From NCBI RefSeq assembly GCF_018128905.1, contig NZ_CP063808.1, forward strand, positions 4,836,001 to 4,900,000: 64,000 nt of DNA. The letters run 5' to 3'. Of the stretch, positions 49,381-58,305 are shown piece by piece. The position numbers were made by a program, and so were the translations under genes. Source of the stretch: Streptomyces sp. A2-16 (GTDB lineage: Bacteria; Actinomycetota; Actinomycetes; Streptomycetales; Streptomycetaceae). The notes under the pieces are model-generated. The model saw nothing but the letters and a program-made list of their open reading frames with translations, did no database searches and was not told where the DNA came from. Position 1 is the first letter of the stretch. Each line of letters starts with the position of its first letter.

Positions 49381-50785
49381 CGGGCGGGGCCGCGGCCGGA
49401 AGGTCGACCCGGAGCAGCGCGCCACCGCGTGCGGAGCGGGCGACGGTGGCCCGGCCGCCGTGGGCGTCGACGACTCGCTGCACAATCGACAGCCCCAGAC
49501 CGGACCCCGGCAACGCCCGGGCGCTGTCGGCACGGTAGAACCGGTCGAACACCCGCGGTACGTCGGCCGCGTCGATGCCCGGCCCGGCGTCGTCGACCTC
49601 GAGCACCGCCGACCCGCCCTCTGCACGGACCCGGACCTGGACCGGCTGGTCCGCAGGGGACCACTTGCCGGCATTGTCGATGAGGTTGAGCACCGCCCTC
49701 TCGAGCGCAGCGGGACGCCCGCTCACCCACACAGAGGTCACGTCAAGTGCGACCTCGATGTCGGGCACGCGGGAACGCGCCCGGATCGCGGCGGCCGCCA
49801 CCACGTCGGCGAGGTCGAGCACCTCGGTGCTCTCGTCGCTGACGTCACCACGTGCCAGGTCGGTCAGCTCGGCGACAAGGGTGCTCAACTCGGTCACCTG
49901 GGCGCCGAGATCGTTGAGCAGCCGGGTCCGGCTCTCCGCCGGCAGTGCGCTGTCCAGGGTGCCGCGCCGATCGAGCCGGATCAGCAGCTCGACGTTGAGG
50001 CGCAGGCTGGTGAGCGGGGTCTTGAGCTCATGGGCGGCGTCCTCGGCGAGCAGCCGCTGGGCCTGCCGGGAGTCCCGGAGCGCGGCGAGCATGTCGTTGA
50101 TCGACTGGATCAGCCGCCGGATCTCCCCACCGCCCTCATCCGGGATGTCGGCGTCGAGATCCCGGGTGTGCGCGACACGTACCGCGGCGGCGGTCAGCCG
50201 GTCGATCGGCGCCAGCCCGGTCCGCGCCACGGTCCGCCCGACAAGAGCGCCGCCGACCACGCAGAGCAGCCCGATCAGCAGCATGCCGAACCCGAACCGG
50301 TTGATCGGGCTGTCGTCGACGACGCGGGCCACCTGCACCGCGCCGTCGCCCGCCCGCAGGGTGTAGATGGCGTAGCCGTCCTCGTCGCTGTCGTTCGACT
50401 CCATCAGGTCGGCCGACGCGCCCTGCGCCACGCGCCTGGCGTGCTCGCTGACCGGGGGCAGCGCGGGTTGGCCGGCCGGAGTCCGGATCGAACCGTCGGG
50501 CAGGATGATCCGCACCAGCTGACCGGATCCGGGATACGGCGGTAGCTGGACCTGCGCCAGACCGGCGCGCTCCGCGTTCGCCGCCAGGACGCGGGAGTCG
50601 GCGCGCAGCTGATTCTCGGAGGTCTTCTGCAGCTCCCAGCCCATCAGCTGGCTGGCCACCTGGAAGGCCATGAACACGCTGACGGCGATGGCCGTCGCCG
50701 CGATCACCGTCAGCCTGGCCCGCAGGGACCGTTGGCGCCACCATCGGGTCAGCCGACGCGGTTCCCGGCCGGCGGGCCTGCTCAC
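49334..50785 (-). CDS. sensor histidine kinase
   Basis: The 483-residue membrane kinase has membrane segment 1 LTVIAATAIAVSVFMAFQVA (about 25-45), an extracellular sensor domain (45-165), membrane segment 2 FGMLLIGLLCVVGGALVGRT, and HAMP. The H-box is LAEDAAHELKTPLTSLRLNV with the phospho-acceptor His near residue 265. The ATPase has NLIDNAGKWSP, DDAGPGID and SGLGLSIVQ. It resembles MprB/CutS-type sensors. The start ATG overlaps the regulator stop by four bases. The 3' end has been copied into a tandem array behind it. Confidence 0.94.
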   Translation of the reverse strand: MSRPAGREPRRLTRWWRQRSLRARLTVIAATAIAVSVFMAFQVASQLMGWELQKTSENQLRADSRVLAANAERAGLAQVQLPPYPGSGQLVRIILPDGSIRTPAGQPALPPVSEHARRVAQGASADLMESNDSDEDGYAIYTLRAGDGAVQVARVVDDSPINRFGFGMLLIGLLCVVGGALVGRTVARTGLAPIDRLTAAAVRVAHTRDLDADIPDEGGGEIRRLIQSINDMLAALRDSRQAQRLLAEDAAHELKTPLTSLRLNVELLIRLDRRGTLDSALPAESRTRLLNDLGAQVTELSTLVAELTDLARGDVSDESTEVLDLADVVAAAAIRARSRVPDIEVALDVTSVWVSGRPAALERAVLNLIDNAGKWSPADQPVQVRVRAEGGSAVLEVDDAGPGIDAADVPRVFDRFYRADSARALPGSGLGLSIVQRVVDAHGGRATVARSARGGALLRVDLPAAAPPAPIARLTAGEDTAVR

Positions 50786-51465
50786 GGAGGAGTCTCCCGC
50801 AACGTGTATCCCAGGCCGCGCAGCGTGTAGATCAATCGTGGCTCACCCTCCGCCTCCATCTTGCGGCGCAGGTAACTGACGTACACCTGGAGGTTGTTGG
50901 CGGTGGAGCTCATGCCGAAGCCCCAGATCGCCCCGAACAGCGCGTCGCGGGTCACGACCCGGGTCGCGTTGCTCACGAGAACCTGCAGGAGGGAGAACTC
51001 GGTCCGGGTCAGGCGCAGCGGCCGCGCGCCCCGCCACGCCTCGAACCTGTCGGGATCGAGGCGGACGTCGGCGAACGACAGGATCTGCGACTCCTCGTCG
51101 GTCGACGTGCGCCGGCGCAGCAGGGCCCGCACCCGGGCCAGCAACTCCTCGGTGGCGAACGGCTTGGGCAGGTAGTCGTCGGCGCCCGCGTCCAGCCCCG
51201 CGACCCGGTCGGAGACCTGGTCACGGGCGGTCAGCATCAGCACCGGCAGATCACGACCCGCGGCCCGTAACCGCCGACAGGTCTCCAGCCCGCCGAGGCG
51301 GGGCATCATCACGTCGAGGAGCAGCAGATCCGGCGCGTCGCCACCGACCCCGTCGAGCACGGCGAAACCGTTGGCGACGGTGCTGGTTTCGTAACCCTCG
51401 ACCTGGAGCACCCGCTCCAGCGACTCACGGATGGCCGCCTCGTCATCCGCGATCATGATCCGCAC
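50782..51465 (-). CDS. OmpR-family response regulator
   Basis: The receiver-plus-winged-helix protein has 227 residues from GTG 51465, preceded by a G-rich Shine-Dalgarno stretch; ATG 51456 or 51519 are possible. Receiver residues: acidic pair in RIMIADDEAAIRES, phospho-Asp in LLLLDVMMPRLGG, Lys in DYLPKPFATEEL. The DNA-binding domain ends NLQVYVSYLRRKMEAEG..YTLRGLGYTLRE. It is co-transcribed with and precedes the kinase. The convergent MMPL exporter is a plausible target. Confidence 0.94.
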   Translation of the reverse strand: MRIMIADDEAAIRESLERVLQVEGYETSTVANGFAVLDGVGGDAPDLLLLDVMMPRLGGLETCRRLRAAGRDLPVLMLTARDQVSDRVAGLDAGADDYLPKPFATEELLARVRALLRRRTSTDEESQILSFADVRLDPDRFEAWRGARPLRLTRTEFSLLQVLVSNATRVVTRDALFGAIWGFGMSSTANNLQVYVSYLRRKMEAEGEPRLIYTLRGLGYTLRETPP

Positions 51466-51589
51466 GCGGGCCCGCCCCCCCTCCAGTCGATACTTTTGCC
51501 GCTCATTGTCTCCGATCAACCTGAGGCCAGCATTAGAGCGTCGCCGGTGTGGTGCCCGCAGGCCGCGCTCTCACGGATGCCCAAGATCG

Positions 51590-52023
51590 TGTCCTACGTG
51601 GTGAGGCGGACGAGGCGCTTGTAGCAGCAGAAGGCGGCAGCAAGTCCGAGAAATGCCACTGTAGTTGTGGGGCTGGCGCTCGTAGCGGGGACTGAGTCTG
51701 CGGTATCCGGACAGCCATGACATCGTGCGCTCGATCACCCACCTCAGACGCCCTCATCGCTCGCTCGATTACATGCCCTTCCGGGCGATGCGAACTCCGA
51801 TCCGCTTCCATCGGAGCCATCTACGCAGGTCGACGGGGTCGTAGGCCTTGTCTGTGTGTAGGCGCTGGGGCTTGAAGTACCGGCCGGGTGAGGGTCGTGT
51901 CTCCTCACGTTGTTTCCGGGGCTGATTCCGGCCCACTCGTAGCAGCGGAGGACCCAGGGATGCTGGGTGTGGCTGATGGCCGCCCGGCATCCCACGCCGA
52001 CCCGGCCACTCATTGGGATGCAC
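51590..52023 (-). mobile_element. IS5-family transposase remnant
   Basis: The minus strand reads LHTDKAYDPVDLRRWLRWKR then IGVRIARKGM, a frame change, then RPEGHVIERAM and, in a third frame, SGYRRLSP and LAAAFCCYKRLVRLTT-like sequence ending near 51600. These are the C-terminal DDE-domain landmarks of IS5-type transposases. The N-terminal half is missing and the frame shifts at least twice. Confidence 0.75.
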
Positions 52024-52199
52024 GGCAAAGACCGCTTGGTAGGGACACGCTGGCGGGGTCGTCTTGCGACAGATAGAGGAACGACTTCGAAAGCGGCCGT
52101 GCCCAAACTGTGGGCTGATATGGCACGCGGGAGCTGCCGCAGCCTGTGGTCAACGACGAGAATGCATTGCTCAAACTGATCAGCATGCGCTGGAGTTGA

Positions 52200-52395
52200 G
52201 CGGCGGTGAGCCGGTGACATGGGCGATCGACCTCAACGCCGGCGGGGCTGCCCTGATGACCGCGCTGCTGACCGACCACGAGCAAAAGGTCCTCTACATC
52301 CCCGGCCGCACGGCGATGGGAAGACGGACACGAAGCATGCCTTCGTCATTGCGGAGCGGATCAGGCGCGCATGCGATGTGACCTTCAGCCGGTTC
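52200..52395 (+). mobile_element. IS110-family transposase remnant
   Basis: EPVTWAIDLNAGGAALMTAL then LTDHEQKVLYIPGRT, and in another frame HGDGKTDTKHAFVIAERIRR, correspond to the N-terminal DEDD domain of IS110 transposases. Only about 65 residues remain. Confidence 0.7.
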
Positions 52396-52459
52396 ACGGC
52401 GACGACGTTGCGGTCGACCTGTGTTTTCTCACTTCGCGTCGCCTGGACCTGACTGCGGA

Positions 52460-52745
52460 CTCCTGCTGGGCCCCGTCGACCGCGCGGAGGTCCGAGACGC
52501 CGCGGCCGCGTGGACCTGACGGATCAACACCTTCACCGCTCGCACGGACCGGGTGGACGTCGAGGCCTTGCTGATCCGGCCCGACGGCTGTGTCGCCTGG
52601 GCCTTGCCTATCGGGCAGGACCTCGCCACCACGCGGGTGCGTGCTCTGGGCACACGGTTCGGCCAACCGGCCTGAGCACCGCATTAACAGTCGTCTCAGG
52701 TTCGCTCGGTAGGAAGTAGGCATCCAGATAAGCGAGATAACCCGT
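52460..52745 (+). repeat. direct repeat B, with a second FAD monooxygenase 3' end
   Basis: This is the copy of 46480-46775. It encodes GLLLGPVDRAEVRDAAAA, then (after a TGA) VDVEALLIRPDGCVAWALP, and ends with the same CATCCAGATAAGCG tail 64 bp before the amidohydrolase start. It has fewer internal differences from a coding sequence than copy A but is also broken. Confidence 0.8.
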
Positions 52746-52808
52746 CGTGTCTTGCAGACGGATGCCGCACGGATACCGCACCACACAAACACCTGAGGAG
52801 AAAGCGAC

Positions 52809-53936
52809 ATGGAGTCGAACGCGAACCCTCTGAAGCGCCTCACGACGGGACGCCGCGGCTTTCTGGCCGGCACGGCAGCACTTGGCGTTGGCGCCGGCTT
52901 GTCCACGCATGCCATTGCCTCCCGCGCGACAGCGAACGAAACTACGGACTTTTCACTGCGAGACCAGGACCTGCCCTTCATCGGCACGGAAGAGACCTTT
53001 TCCACACATGAGTTGATGGTGCTGAACGACAGGCTGTTCCTCGAGGATACTGGTCTTGCCGAGCTCGGCCCGCGCCGCATCGGCGCAATGGACGAGGCGG
53101 GCCTCAACGTTCAAATCCTCTCCGCACATACGCCAGGCGTGCAGAACGTCAAAGGCCAGAAGGGCATCGACTTTGCGTATCGTCTCAACAAACTGCTCGT
53201 CGATGGACCGATGGCGACCTATCCGGGGCGGTTCAAGGCCTTTGCAACCTTGCCTCTGCAGAACCCGGAAGCCTCGGCAGACGAACTGGAACGCACAGTT
53301 CGGGAAGATGGCTTCCTGGGATGCTTGACCAACGGAATCATCGGGAAGAAATTTCTCGACCATCCCGACTTTGAGCCCCTGCTGGCGCGCGCCGAAGCCC
53401 TTGATGTGCCGATATACATCCATCCGGGCCTGCCGCCTGACGAGGTTTTCGAGATCTACTACAGCAACATGCGGCCGGAATATCAGAAGGAGTTCCAGGA
53501 CCAGGTTCTCAGCATCTCCGCCTATGGATGGCACCAGGAAGTCGTCACTCAGATCCTCCGAATGATCACCTCTGGAGTATTCGACAGGCATCCCAAGCTC
53601 CAGATTATCATCGGCCACATGGGAGAGGGCCTTCCGTTCTTCTACAATCGCGTCGTGGAGAAGATGAGCGAAGTGACCGAGAAGAGCCTGGACAAGCCGT
53701 TCGAGCAGTATTTCCATGACAATTTCTGGTTCACAACCAGCGCGTTCCCCCAGACTGAACTGCTCGATCTCCTACTGAAGCACATAAGCGTGGATCGAGT
53801 AATGTTTGCAACCGACTACCCGTTTGCCAATATGAAAACTCAAACCGACTGGTTCCGGGGAGTCGCTTTGCCGCGCGAAGCCAAGGAAAAAATCGCGTTC
53901 CGAAATGCGGAAAAACTGTTCGGAATTAAAGTCTGA
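52809..53936 (+). CDS. Tat-exported amidohydrolase of the ACMSD/gamma-resorcylate decarboxylase family
   Basis: The 375-residue enzyme starts at ATG 52809 with GAGGAGAAAG upstream. It has a Tat-like signal (TTGRRGFLAGTAALGVGAGL, cleavage near residue 40), then an ACMSD-type TIM barrel: FAYRLNKLLVDGPMATYPGR with FKAFATLPLQNPEAS, VPIYIHPGLPPDE (metal His), IIIGHMGEGLPFFYNR, and DRVMFATDYPFANM with the catalytic Asp. The usual N-terminal HxH metal motif is replaced around THELMVLND. Family members are normally cytoplasmic decarboxylases or hydrolases. Codons ending in A or T are much commoner than in all neighbours, so recent transfer from a lower-GC donor, perhaps a proteobacterium, is likely. 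Confidence 0.88.
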   Translation: MESNANPLKRLTTGRRGFLAGTAALGVGAGLSTHAIASRATANETTDFSLRDQDLPFIGTEETFSTHELMVLNDRLFLEDTGLAELGPRRIGAMDEAGLNVQILSAHTPGVQNVKGQKGIDFAYRLNKLLVDGPMATYPGRFKAFATLPLQNPEASADELERTVREDGFLGCLTNGIIGKKFLDHPDFEPLLARAEALDVPIYIHPGLPPDEVFEIYYSNMRPEYQKEFQDQVLSISAYGWHQEVVTQILRMITSGVFDRHPKLQIIIGHMGEGLPFFYNRVVEKMSEVTEKSLDKPFEQYFHDNFWFTTSAFPQTELLDLLLKHISVDRVMFATDYPFANMKTQTDWFRGVALPREAKEKIAFRNAEKLFGIKV

Positions 53937-53995
53937 CACGTCCCGACGGGCCAGATGCGCGTGAGGAGACGCGCCAGCGTCGGCAGAAGTGGAGA

Positions 53996-54032
53996 ATGCT
54001 TTGGCTGTAAGGCGAGAGTACAGCCAAAGCAT
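53996..54032 (+). terminator. perfect 14-bp hairpin behind the foreign amidohydrolase
   Basis: ATGCTTTGGCTGTA (53996-54009) pairs perfectly with TACAGCCAAAGCAT (54019-54032) over a 9-nt loop, 60 bp after the stop. Its composition is AT-richer than the other terminators here, so it may have arrived with the gene. Confidence 0.6.
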
Positions 54033-54735
54033 GCGATGTGCGGCTGCCGCATCACGCGGTCTTCATACAACGGCCGATCGCACTCTCCTGAAGGACTGCC
54101 AGAAGGGGCGGCAGACCCGCGATGTGTCGTCGACCGCGGAGCCGGCGCCCATGCTCGCGCGACAAGGACTGCAGCCACGGCGCGAACATTCCCAGCTGCC
54201 CGGGGACTTCCTCGATACAGACCCACGGATCATTCAATGAGGCCGGCACCGGGGCGCGCACCCGCCGAGGTACACGCTCTCGGACCCGCCGCCCCGACGG
54301 CTGTGGTGGAGCGGGAAGCTGGACAGCCGTACGCCGTCGATGTGCAGAGCCAGTTGGAGCGGCCGTCCGGACGGGAGTGCGCGCCCCTCGGGCTCGGCGC
54401 GCATCCATTCATCATCCTCGCTCAGGCGCAGGGCGATGCGGCAGCCCCGGCAGATGCCGTCCGCGCCACGACCGCTGGCCAGCCGCACCGGCGGCAGACG
54501 TCGTTGCGAAGTCGTCCCTGCGCGACCAGGTGAAGGTCGGAGCCGACGGCGGTCATTGCCCGGTGGCGGGTGCCGGTGCCGTACCCGGCGTCCAGGGCGG
54601 GCTCGGTGTCGAGGCCGCCTGCCTCGGCGAGGCTCTGGCGCCGGCAGGTGAGGCAGCCGTGCCGGGGCGCAGTAGCAGGATCTCGCTCCCTGCATCGCTA
54701 CTACAGGGGTAGCCACACCGCAGGTGCTGAGGTGG
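54033..54735. other. degraded region with a possible zinc-ribbon scrap
   Basis: No intact gene. On the minus strand (about 54236-54520) frames spell DVCRRCG and ICRGCRIALRLSEDDEWMR in different registers, which together would form a Cys4 zinc ribbon followed by a short helical tail (RPLQLALHIDGVRLSSF). The frame changes indicate decay. The family is not identified. Confidence 0.3.
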
Positions 54736-55392
54736 TCAAGGCCGGACGGCGCCTCCATCGGAGGTTGGCGAGCCTCGACGGCCCGCCCTGGTGGTTGCCG
54801 CGGTGCGCGGCCTGGGGGTCAGTGCCGCGCGCAGCGCCGGGGTGAGGATGTGGCGTGTCTCGGATGGGGTGAGGGCAGCGGGCGTGGGGAGGGGGTTGAG
54901 GTAGCGGGTGTAGATGAGGCCGCCCAGGATCGTCACCACGGCCGTGGCTCGGGCGGTTGCGTCCCGGCCACCGAGAAATTCAACAAGCCGGGCCAGCAGC
55001 TCGCGTTCAAGGTATTCGCGGATCACCTCGGCAGCCTCTTCGCCCTGGGTGGTGAGCTGAACGAAGTCGGCGTCCTCCCACAGGTCCGTCACCGCGTCGA
55101 TCAGACGATCGGGGAGGGTGGCCGGGTCGCCGCCGAGGACGTCCTCCACCGCCAGCGCATTGGCGCACTGGAACTGCATCACGTCCGCGAACAGGCTTTT
55201 CTTCGAGCCGAAGTGGTACGCGATCAGCGCCGGGTCGACCCCGGCGGCCCCGGCCACCGCGCGCAGAGTGGTGCCCCGGTAGCCGCGCTCCAGGAACAGC
55301 GCCCGGGCCGCCGAGACGATCGATGCGCGGGTCGGCGGGTTGCCACGGGGGCGGCCTCGGGTGCGGGCGGGGGCAGGGGCAGCGTTATTCAT
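54736..55392 (-). CDS. TetR-family regulator
   Basis: The 218-residue protein starts at ATG 55392. The basic N-terminus RTRGRPRGNPPTRASI precedes the helix-turn-helix LRAVAGAAGVDPALIAYHFGSKKSL, and a C-terminal AcrR-like domain follows (ATARATAVVTILGGLIYTRY). The last ~40 residues are Arg/Pro-rich. It is divergent, over 76 bp, from the NmrA-like/PPOX gene pair, which it probably represses. Confidence 0.92.
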   Translation of the reverse strand: MNNAAPAPARTRGRPRGNPPTRASIVSAARALFLERGYRGTTLRAVAGAAGVDPALIAYHFGSKKSLFADVMQFQCANALAVEDVLGGDPATLPDRLIDAVTDLWEDADFVQLTTQGEEAAEVIREYLERELLARLVEFLGGRDATARATAVVTILGGLIYTRYLNPLPTPAALTPSETRHILTPALRAALTPRPRTAATTRAGRRGSPTSDGGAVRP

Positions 55393-55468
55393 CAGCGTTG
55401 AGCCTGCTTTTCGTGATCGGCACAGTCAAGGGCGTTCCGGTAACCACATGAAGGGATGACCCGACGCC

Positions 55469-56161
55469 ATGCGTATCGCAGTCTTCGGCGCCAACGGACC
55501 GACCGGCCGTCACCTCACCGACCAGGCCCTCGCCGCCGGCCACGAGGTCGTCGCCGTGACCCGCCGCCCTGGCTCCCTCCCCACGCGGCCCGGCCTCGCT
55601 GTCGCCGTCGCCGACGCCACCGACCCGGCCGCTGTCGACGCCGCGATCGGCGGAACGGACGCCGTCCTCTCCGCACTGGGCGCGCGCTTCAGCAAGAAGA
55701 CCATCACCACGTACTCGGCGAGCGCCACGGCCATCACCGGGGCCATGGCCCGCCACGGCATCAAGCGGCTGCTCGCCGTCAGCTCCAGCATCGCCGACCC
55801 GAACTGGCGTCCCACCGGCGCGCACTTCTTCAACCACGTGCTCGACCCGCTGGTGAACCGGCGCCTCGGCCGCACCCTCCACGAGGACATGCGCCGCATG
55901 GAGGCCGTGATCCGTCAGACGGACCTCGACTGGACCCTTGTCCGGCCCTCGGGCCTCTTCGAGCACTCCGTCGTCACGGATTACGACACCGCCGAGACCA
56001 GCGCCGACGGCGTCTTCACCGCCCGTGCCGACCTCGCCGCGAGCATGCTGCGCGAGCTGGAGGAGCGGCGGTACGTCCGTACGGCCATGGGAGTCATCAC
56101 CACAGCCGTGAAGCCGAACATCGCCAAGCTGATCTGGAACGAAGGCGTGAAGAAGAAGTGA
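55469..56161 (+). CDS. NAD(P)-binding protein, NmrA/atypical SDR type
   Basis: The 230-residue Rossmann protein has the atypical-SDR cofactor motif MRIAVFGANGPTGRHLTDQA at the N-terminus, VAVADATDPAAVDAAIGGTD, VSSSIADPN and LDWTLVRPSGLF. Such proteins act as NAD(P)H-dependent reductases or redox sensors. It overlaps the next gene by GTGA and is divergent from a TetR gene. Confidence 0.9.
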   Translation: MRIAVFGANGPTGRHLTDQALAAGHEVVAVTRRPGSLPTRPGLAVAVADATDPAAVDAAIGGTDAVLSALGARFSKKTITTYSASATAITGAMARHGIKRLLAVSSSIADPNWRPTGAHFFNHVLDPLVNRRLGRTLHEDMRRMEAVIRQTDLDWTLVRPSGLFEHSVVTDYDTAETSADGVFTARADLAASMLRELEERRYVRTAMGVITTAVKPNIAKLIWNEGVKKK

Positions 56162-56562
56162 GCCGGGTGACCGTCGAACTCCCGGCCGCCACACGGGCGT
56201 TCCTCACTCGCCCCCACACGGCCACCCTCACCACCCTCCGCCCCGACGGCACACCGCACGTCACCCCTGTCCGCTTCACCTTCGACGCGGCCACCGGCCT
56301 GCTCCGGGTGACCACCCGGGCGGGAGCACGCAAGGCCCGGAACATCGTGGCGGGCGGCCCGACGGCCCATGTCGCGCTCTGCCAGGCGGACGACTTCCGC
56401 TGGGTCACCCTCGAAGGCCGGGCCGCCGTCACCGACGACCCGGCGCGCTTGGCCGAAGCGGTCCGCCGCTACACCGTCCGCTACCGCGTGGCCCCGCCCG
56501 CCCCACTGGACCTGGTCGTCGTCGAGATCGCCGTCGACCGTGTCCTGAGCCTCAATCTCTGA
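56158..56562 (+). CDS. PPOX-family F420/flavin-dependent oxidoreductase
   Basis: The 134-residue split-barrel protein starts at GTG 56158, sharing GTGA with the preceding stop. ATRAFLTRPHTATLTTLRPD, GTPHVTPVRFTFD and ARKARNIVAGGPTAHVALCQ are typical of FDOR-B/Rv1155-like proteins, which use F420 or FMN. Coupling to an NmrA-like reductase suggests a small redox detoxification unit. Confidence 0.9.
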   Translation: MSRVTVELPAATRAFLTRPHTATLTTLRPDGTPHVTPVRFTFDAATGLLRVTTRAGARKARNIVAGGPTAHVALCQADDFRWVTLEGRAAVTDDPARLAEAVRRYTVRYRVAPPAPLDLVVVEIAVDRVLSLNL

Positions 56563-57817
56563 ATCCCCGTCCTGGAATCGAAGTGACACCGCCATCAGGG
56601 GCATCGCGCACGATCTGTTCAAGAGCCAAGATCCCGCCGCCGGTTGACATGCCCCTCGACCGCGCCCGAGCTCCAGGGCAGGGTGAGTCCGGCGGTGACA
56701 GCATCGAGTCGCCGACCGCTGCCGCGTCGGCCGCCTGGTGCTGGCTGGCGACGCCGGCCATGTCCACAGCCCCGCCGGCGGCCAGGGCATGAACACTCCC
56801 TGCCCGCTCCGAAGCCATGATCTACCTCGCCATGACCGACCTCATGGCCCGCCGTCTCACCGGCGAGGCCACCATCTTCTAAGCAAGGTGACGTGAAAGT
56901 GGCGGGCGCACTGCGTCCGTGCCGAAGCGCCCGGGCGTCTGCTCCGGCTACGACGGCTACGACGAGTTCGTCATCCTCAAGACCAGGTCCGCTTCGACCG
57001 ACCGCGTGATGCCAAGCCGCAGGGCGGCCGCAAGCCGCTGCCGAACAAGCACGTCGGCAAGGCCGAGACCGACCCGCAGGGCCACCTCGCCAAGACCGGC
57101 TCACGCTCCGTGCTGGCGGTGATCGCCGTGGCGGGCGGCGCCATCGTAGCCGTCGACGCGGGTGCCGACTTCGTCGTACTCCACCGCAATGCCACCGGCA
57201 CCGGCTCACCGTCTGACCGGCATCACTCCGCAGGCCTGAGGGGCCACCGTGTCCGCGCGTGCCGACACGGCGGCCGCTCAGGCCTGCGGGTCCTGACCCT
57301 GCGAGACAACCGCAGGCCTCAACGGCAGCCCCTGGCACGTCGCCCACCCGAGGTCCGGGCGCCCGCTCCACGTCCGGCGCCCGGACCGGAAGGGCTCACC
57401 CAGGATCACCGCTGCCGCCCGGATACGCCTCCGCACGGCAAGGCGTCACCTGGACCGCTGGATTCCAGGAGTCGTTGCAGCACCCATTTACCGTGCGCGG
57501 GAGGAGTATGTTCCGACTCATGGATCAGGGCCTGAGCAGCGCCGAAACTTGCAAACGGGATCAATTCCGGGACGGGCAAGGGATGGCGCAACGGCGGCCT
57601 CCGGTACGGACAGGACGGCATCGCCAGTCGGGGCCGTGACGGCGCCCGAGGGCGCCTTTCCCCCGCCCTGACCCTCCCCTGCCCTGGCCCTCCCCCGCCT
57701 TGGCCCCGCAGCGTCCGCGACCGTGGCCCCCGGCCATCGCACCAAGCCATCCCATCCAGGCCCCGGGCAGCCGCCCAACTCGCAGAACAAGCGCAGGTCA
57801 GCAGGGACGACTACCAA
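56563..57817. other. IS relics and low-complexity DNA, no intact gene
   Basis: On the minus strand 56619-56720 reads LDAVTAGLTLPWSSGAVEGH then VNR, the C-terminal hallmark of ISL3 transposases. On the plus strand 56816-56881 encodes MIYLAMTDLMARRLTGEATI followed by a stop, like the end of an IS5/IS4-type transposase. The remainder (to 57817) has short frames and proline-rich noise near 57620-57720. Confidence 0.55.
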
Positions 57818-57932
57818 GATGGTCGACAAACGACTATCTGACGGCTATCTTTCCACCACGCGGCAGCGAGAGCAGGTCGTCCGATGGTCGACAAACGACT
57901 ATCTGGCGGTTGGTTTGAGCCACCACGCGGCA
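57818..57932. repeat. duplicated palindrome, possible twin operator
   Basis: Positions 57818-57838 and 57883-57903 are identical and each is an imperfect palindrome (arms GATGGTCG and CGACTATC, spacer ACAAA). The identity extends a few bases to the right, and CCACCACGCGGCA recurs after each (57853 and 57920). The ~65-bp duplication has operator character, but no intact regulator flanks it. Confidence 0.6.
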
Positions 57933-58305
57933 TTCCGCCCATCCTGTTGCTCAGAAGGAAAGCCTGGCAGAGATGATCGAGATACGTATGAGTCGCGCTG
58001 CTGGTCACTACCACCGTGGGCAGCGATTGGGTCCCCGATCAGGTCATCCTCGACGCGGGAGCATGCGTTCCTGGACGAGACTCCTCCCTCTGCAGATCGG
58101 CGAGTTGCTCCTCGGCGTCGCCACCGTGGTGCGGGTGGTGCCGGTGGTGCAAAACCGCGTATGCCCGGCGTCCTCGATTTCGAGGACCTGCCCGTCGCTG
58201 CAGCGGTGGCCGGTCGACACCCGCGCATTACTCGGCTGACTGGCCCCGGGACGACTCCCCCTGGCCGAGCGCGAATCGACCGCCCCCTGTGAAGGAATAC
58301 CTGAC
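57933..58305. other. no gene seen; upstream region of the SDR gene
   Basis: Short frames on both strands show no family features. The gap may hold the promoter of the SDR at 58306 and the remains of a regulator that once used the twin palindromes. Confidence 0.35.

Noticed and set aside
48897..49730. 277-codon minus-strand frame running through the tandem repeats
   Set aside because: It reads the kinase 3' region in a wrong frame and then the repeats; apparent repeats in the protein come from the DNA repeat.
57600..57760. Proline/arginine-rich frames as a small protein gene
   Set aside because: Composition reflects CCC/GCC runs, with no ribosome site or conserved features.
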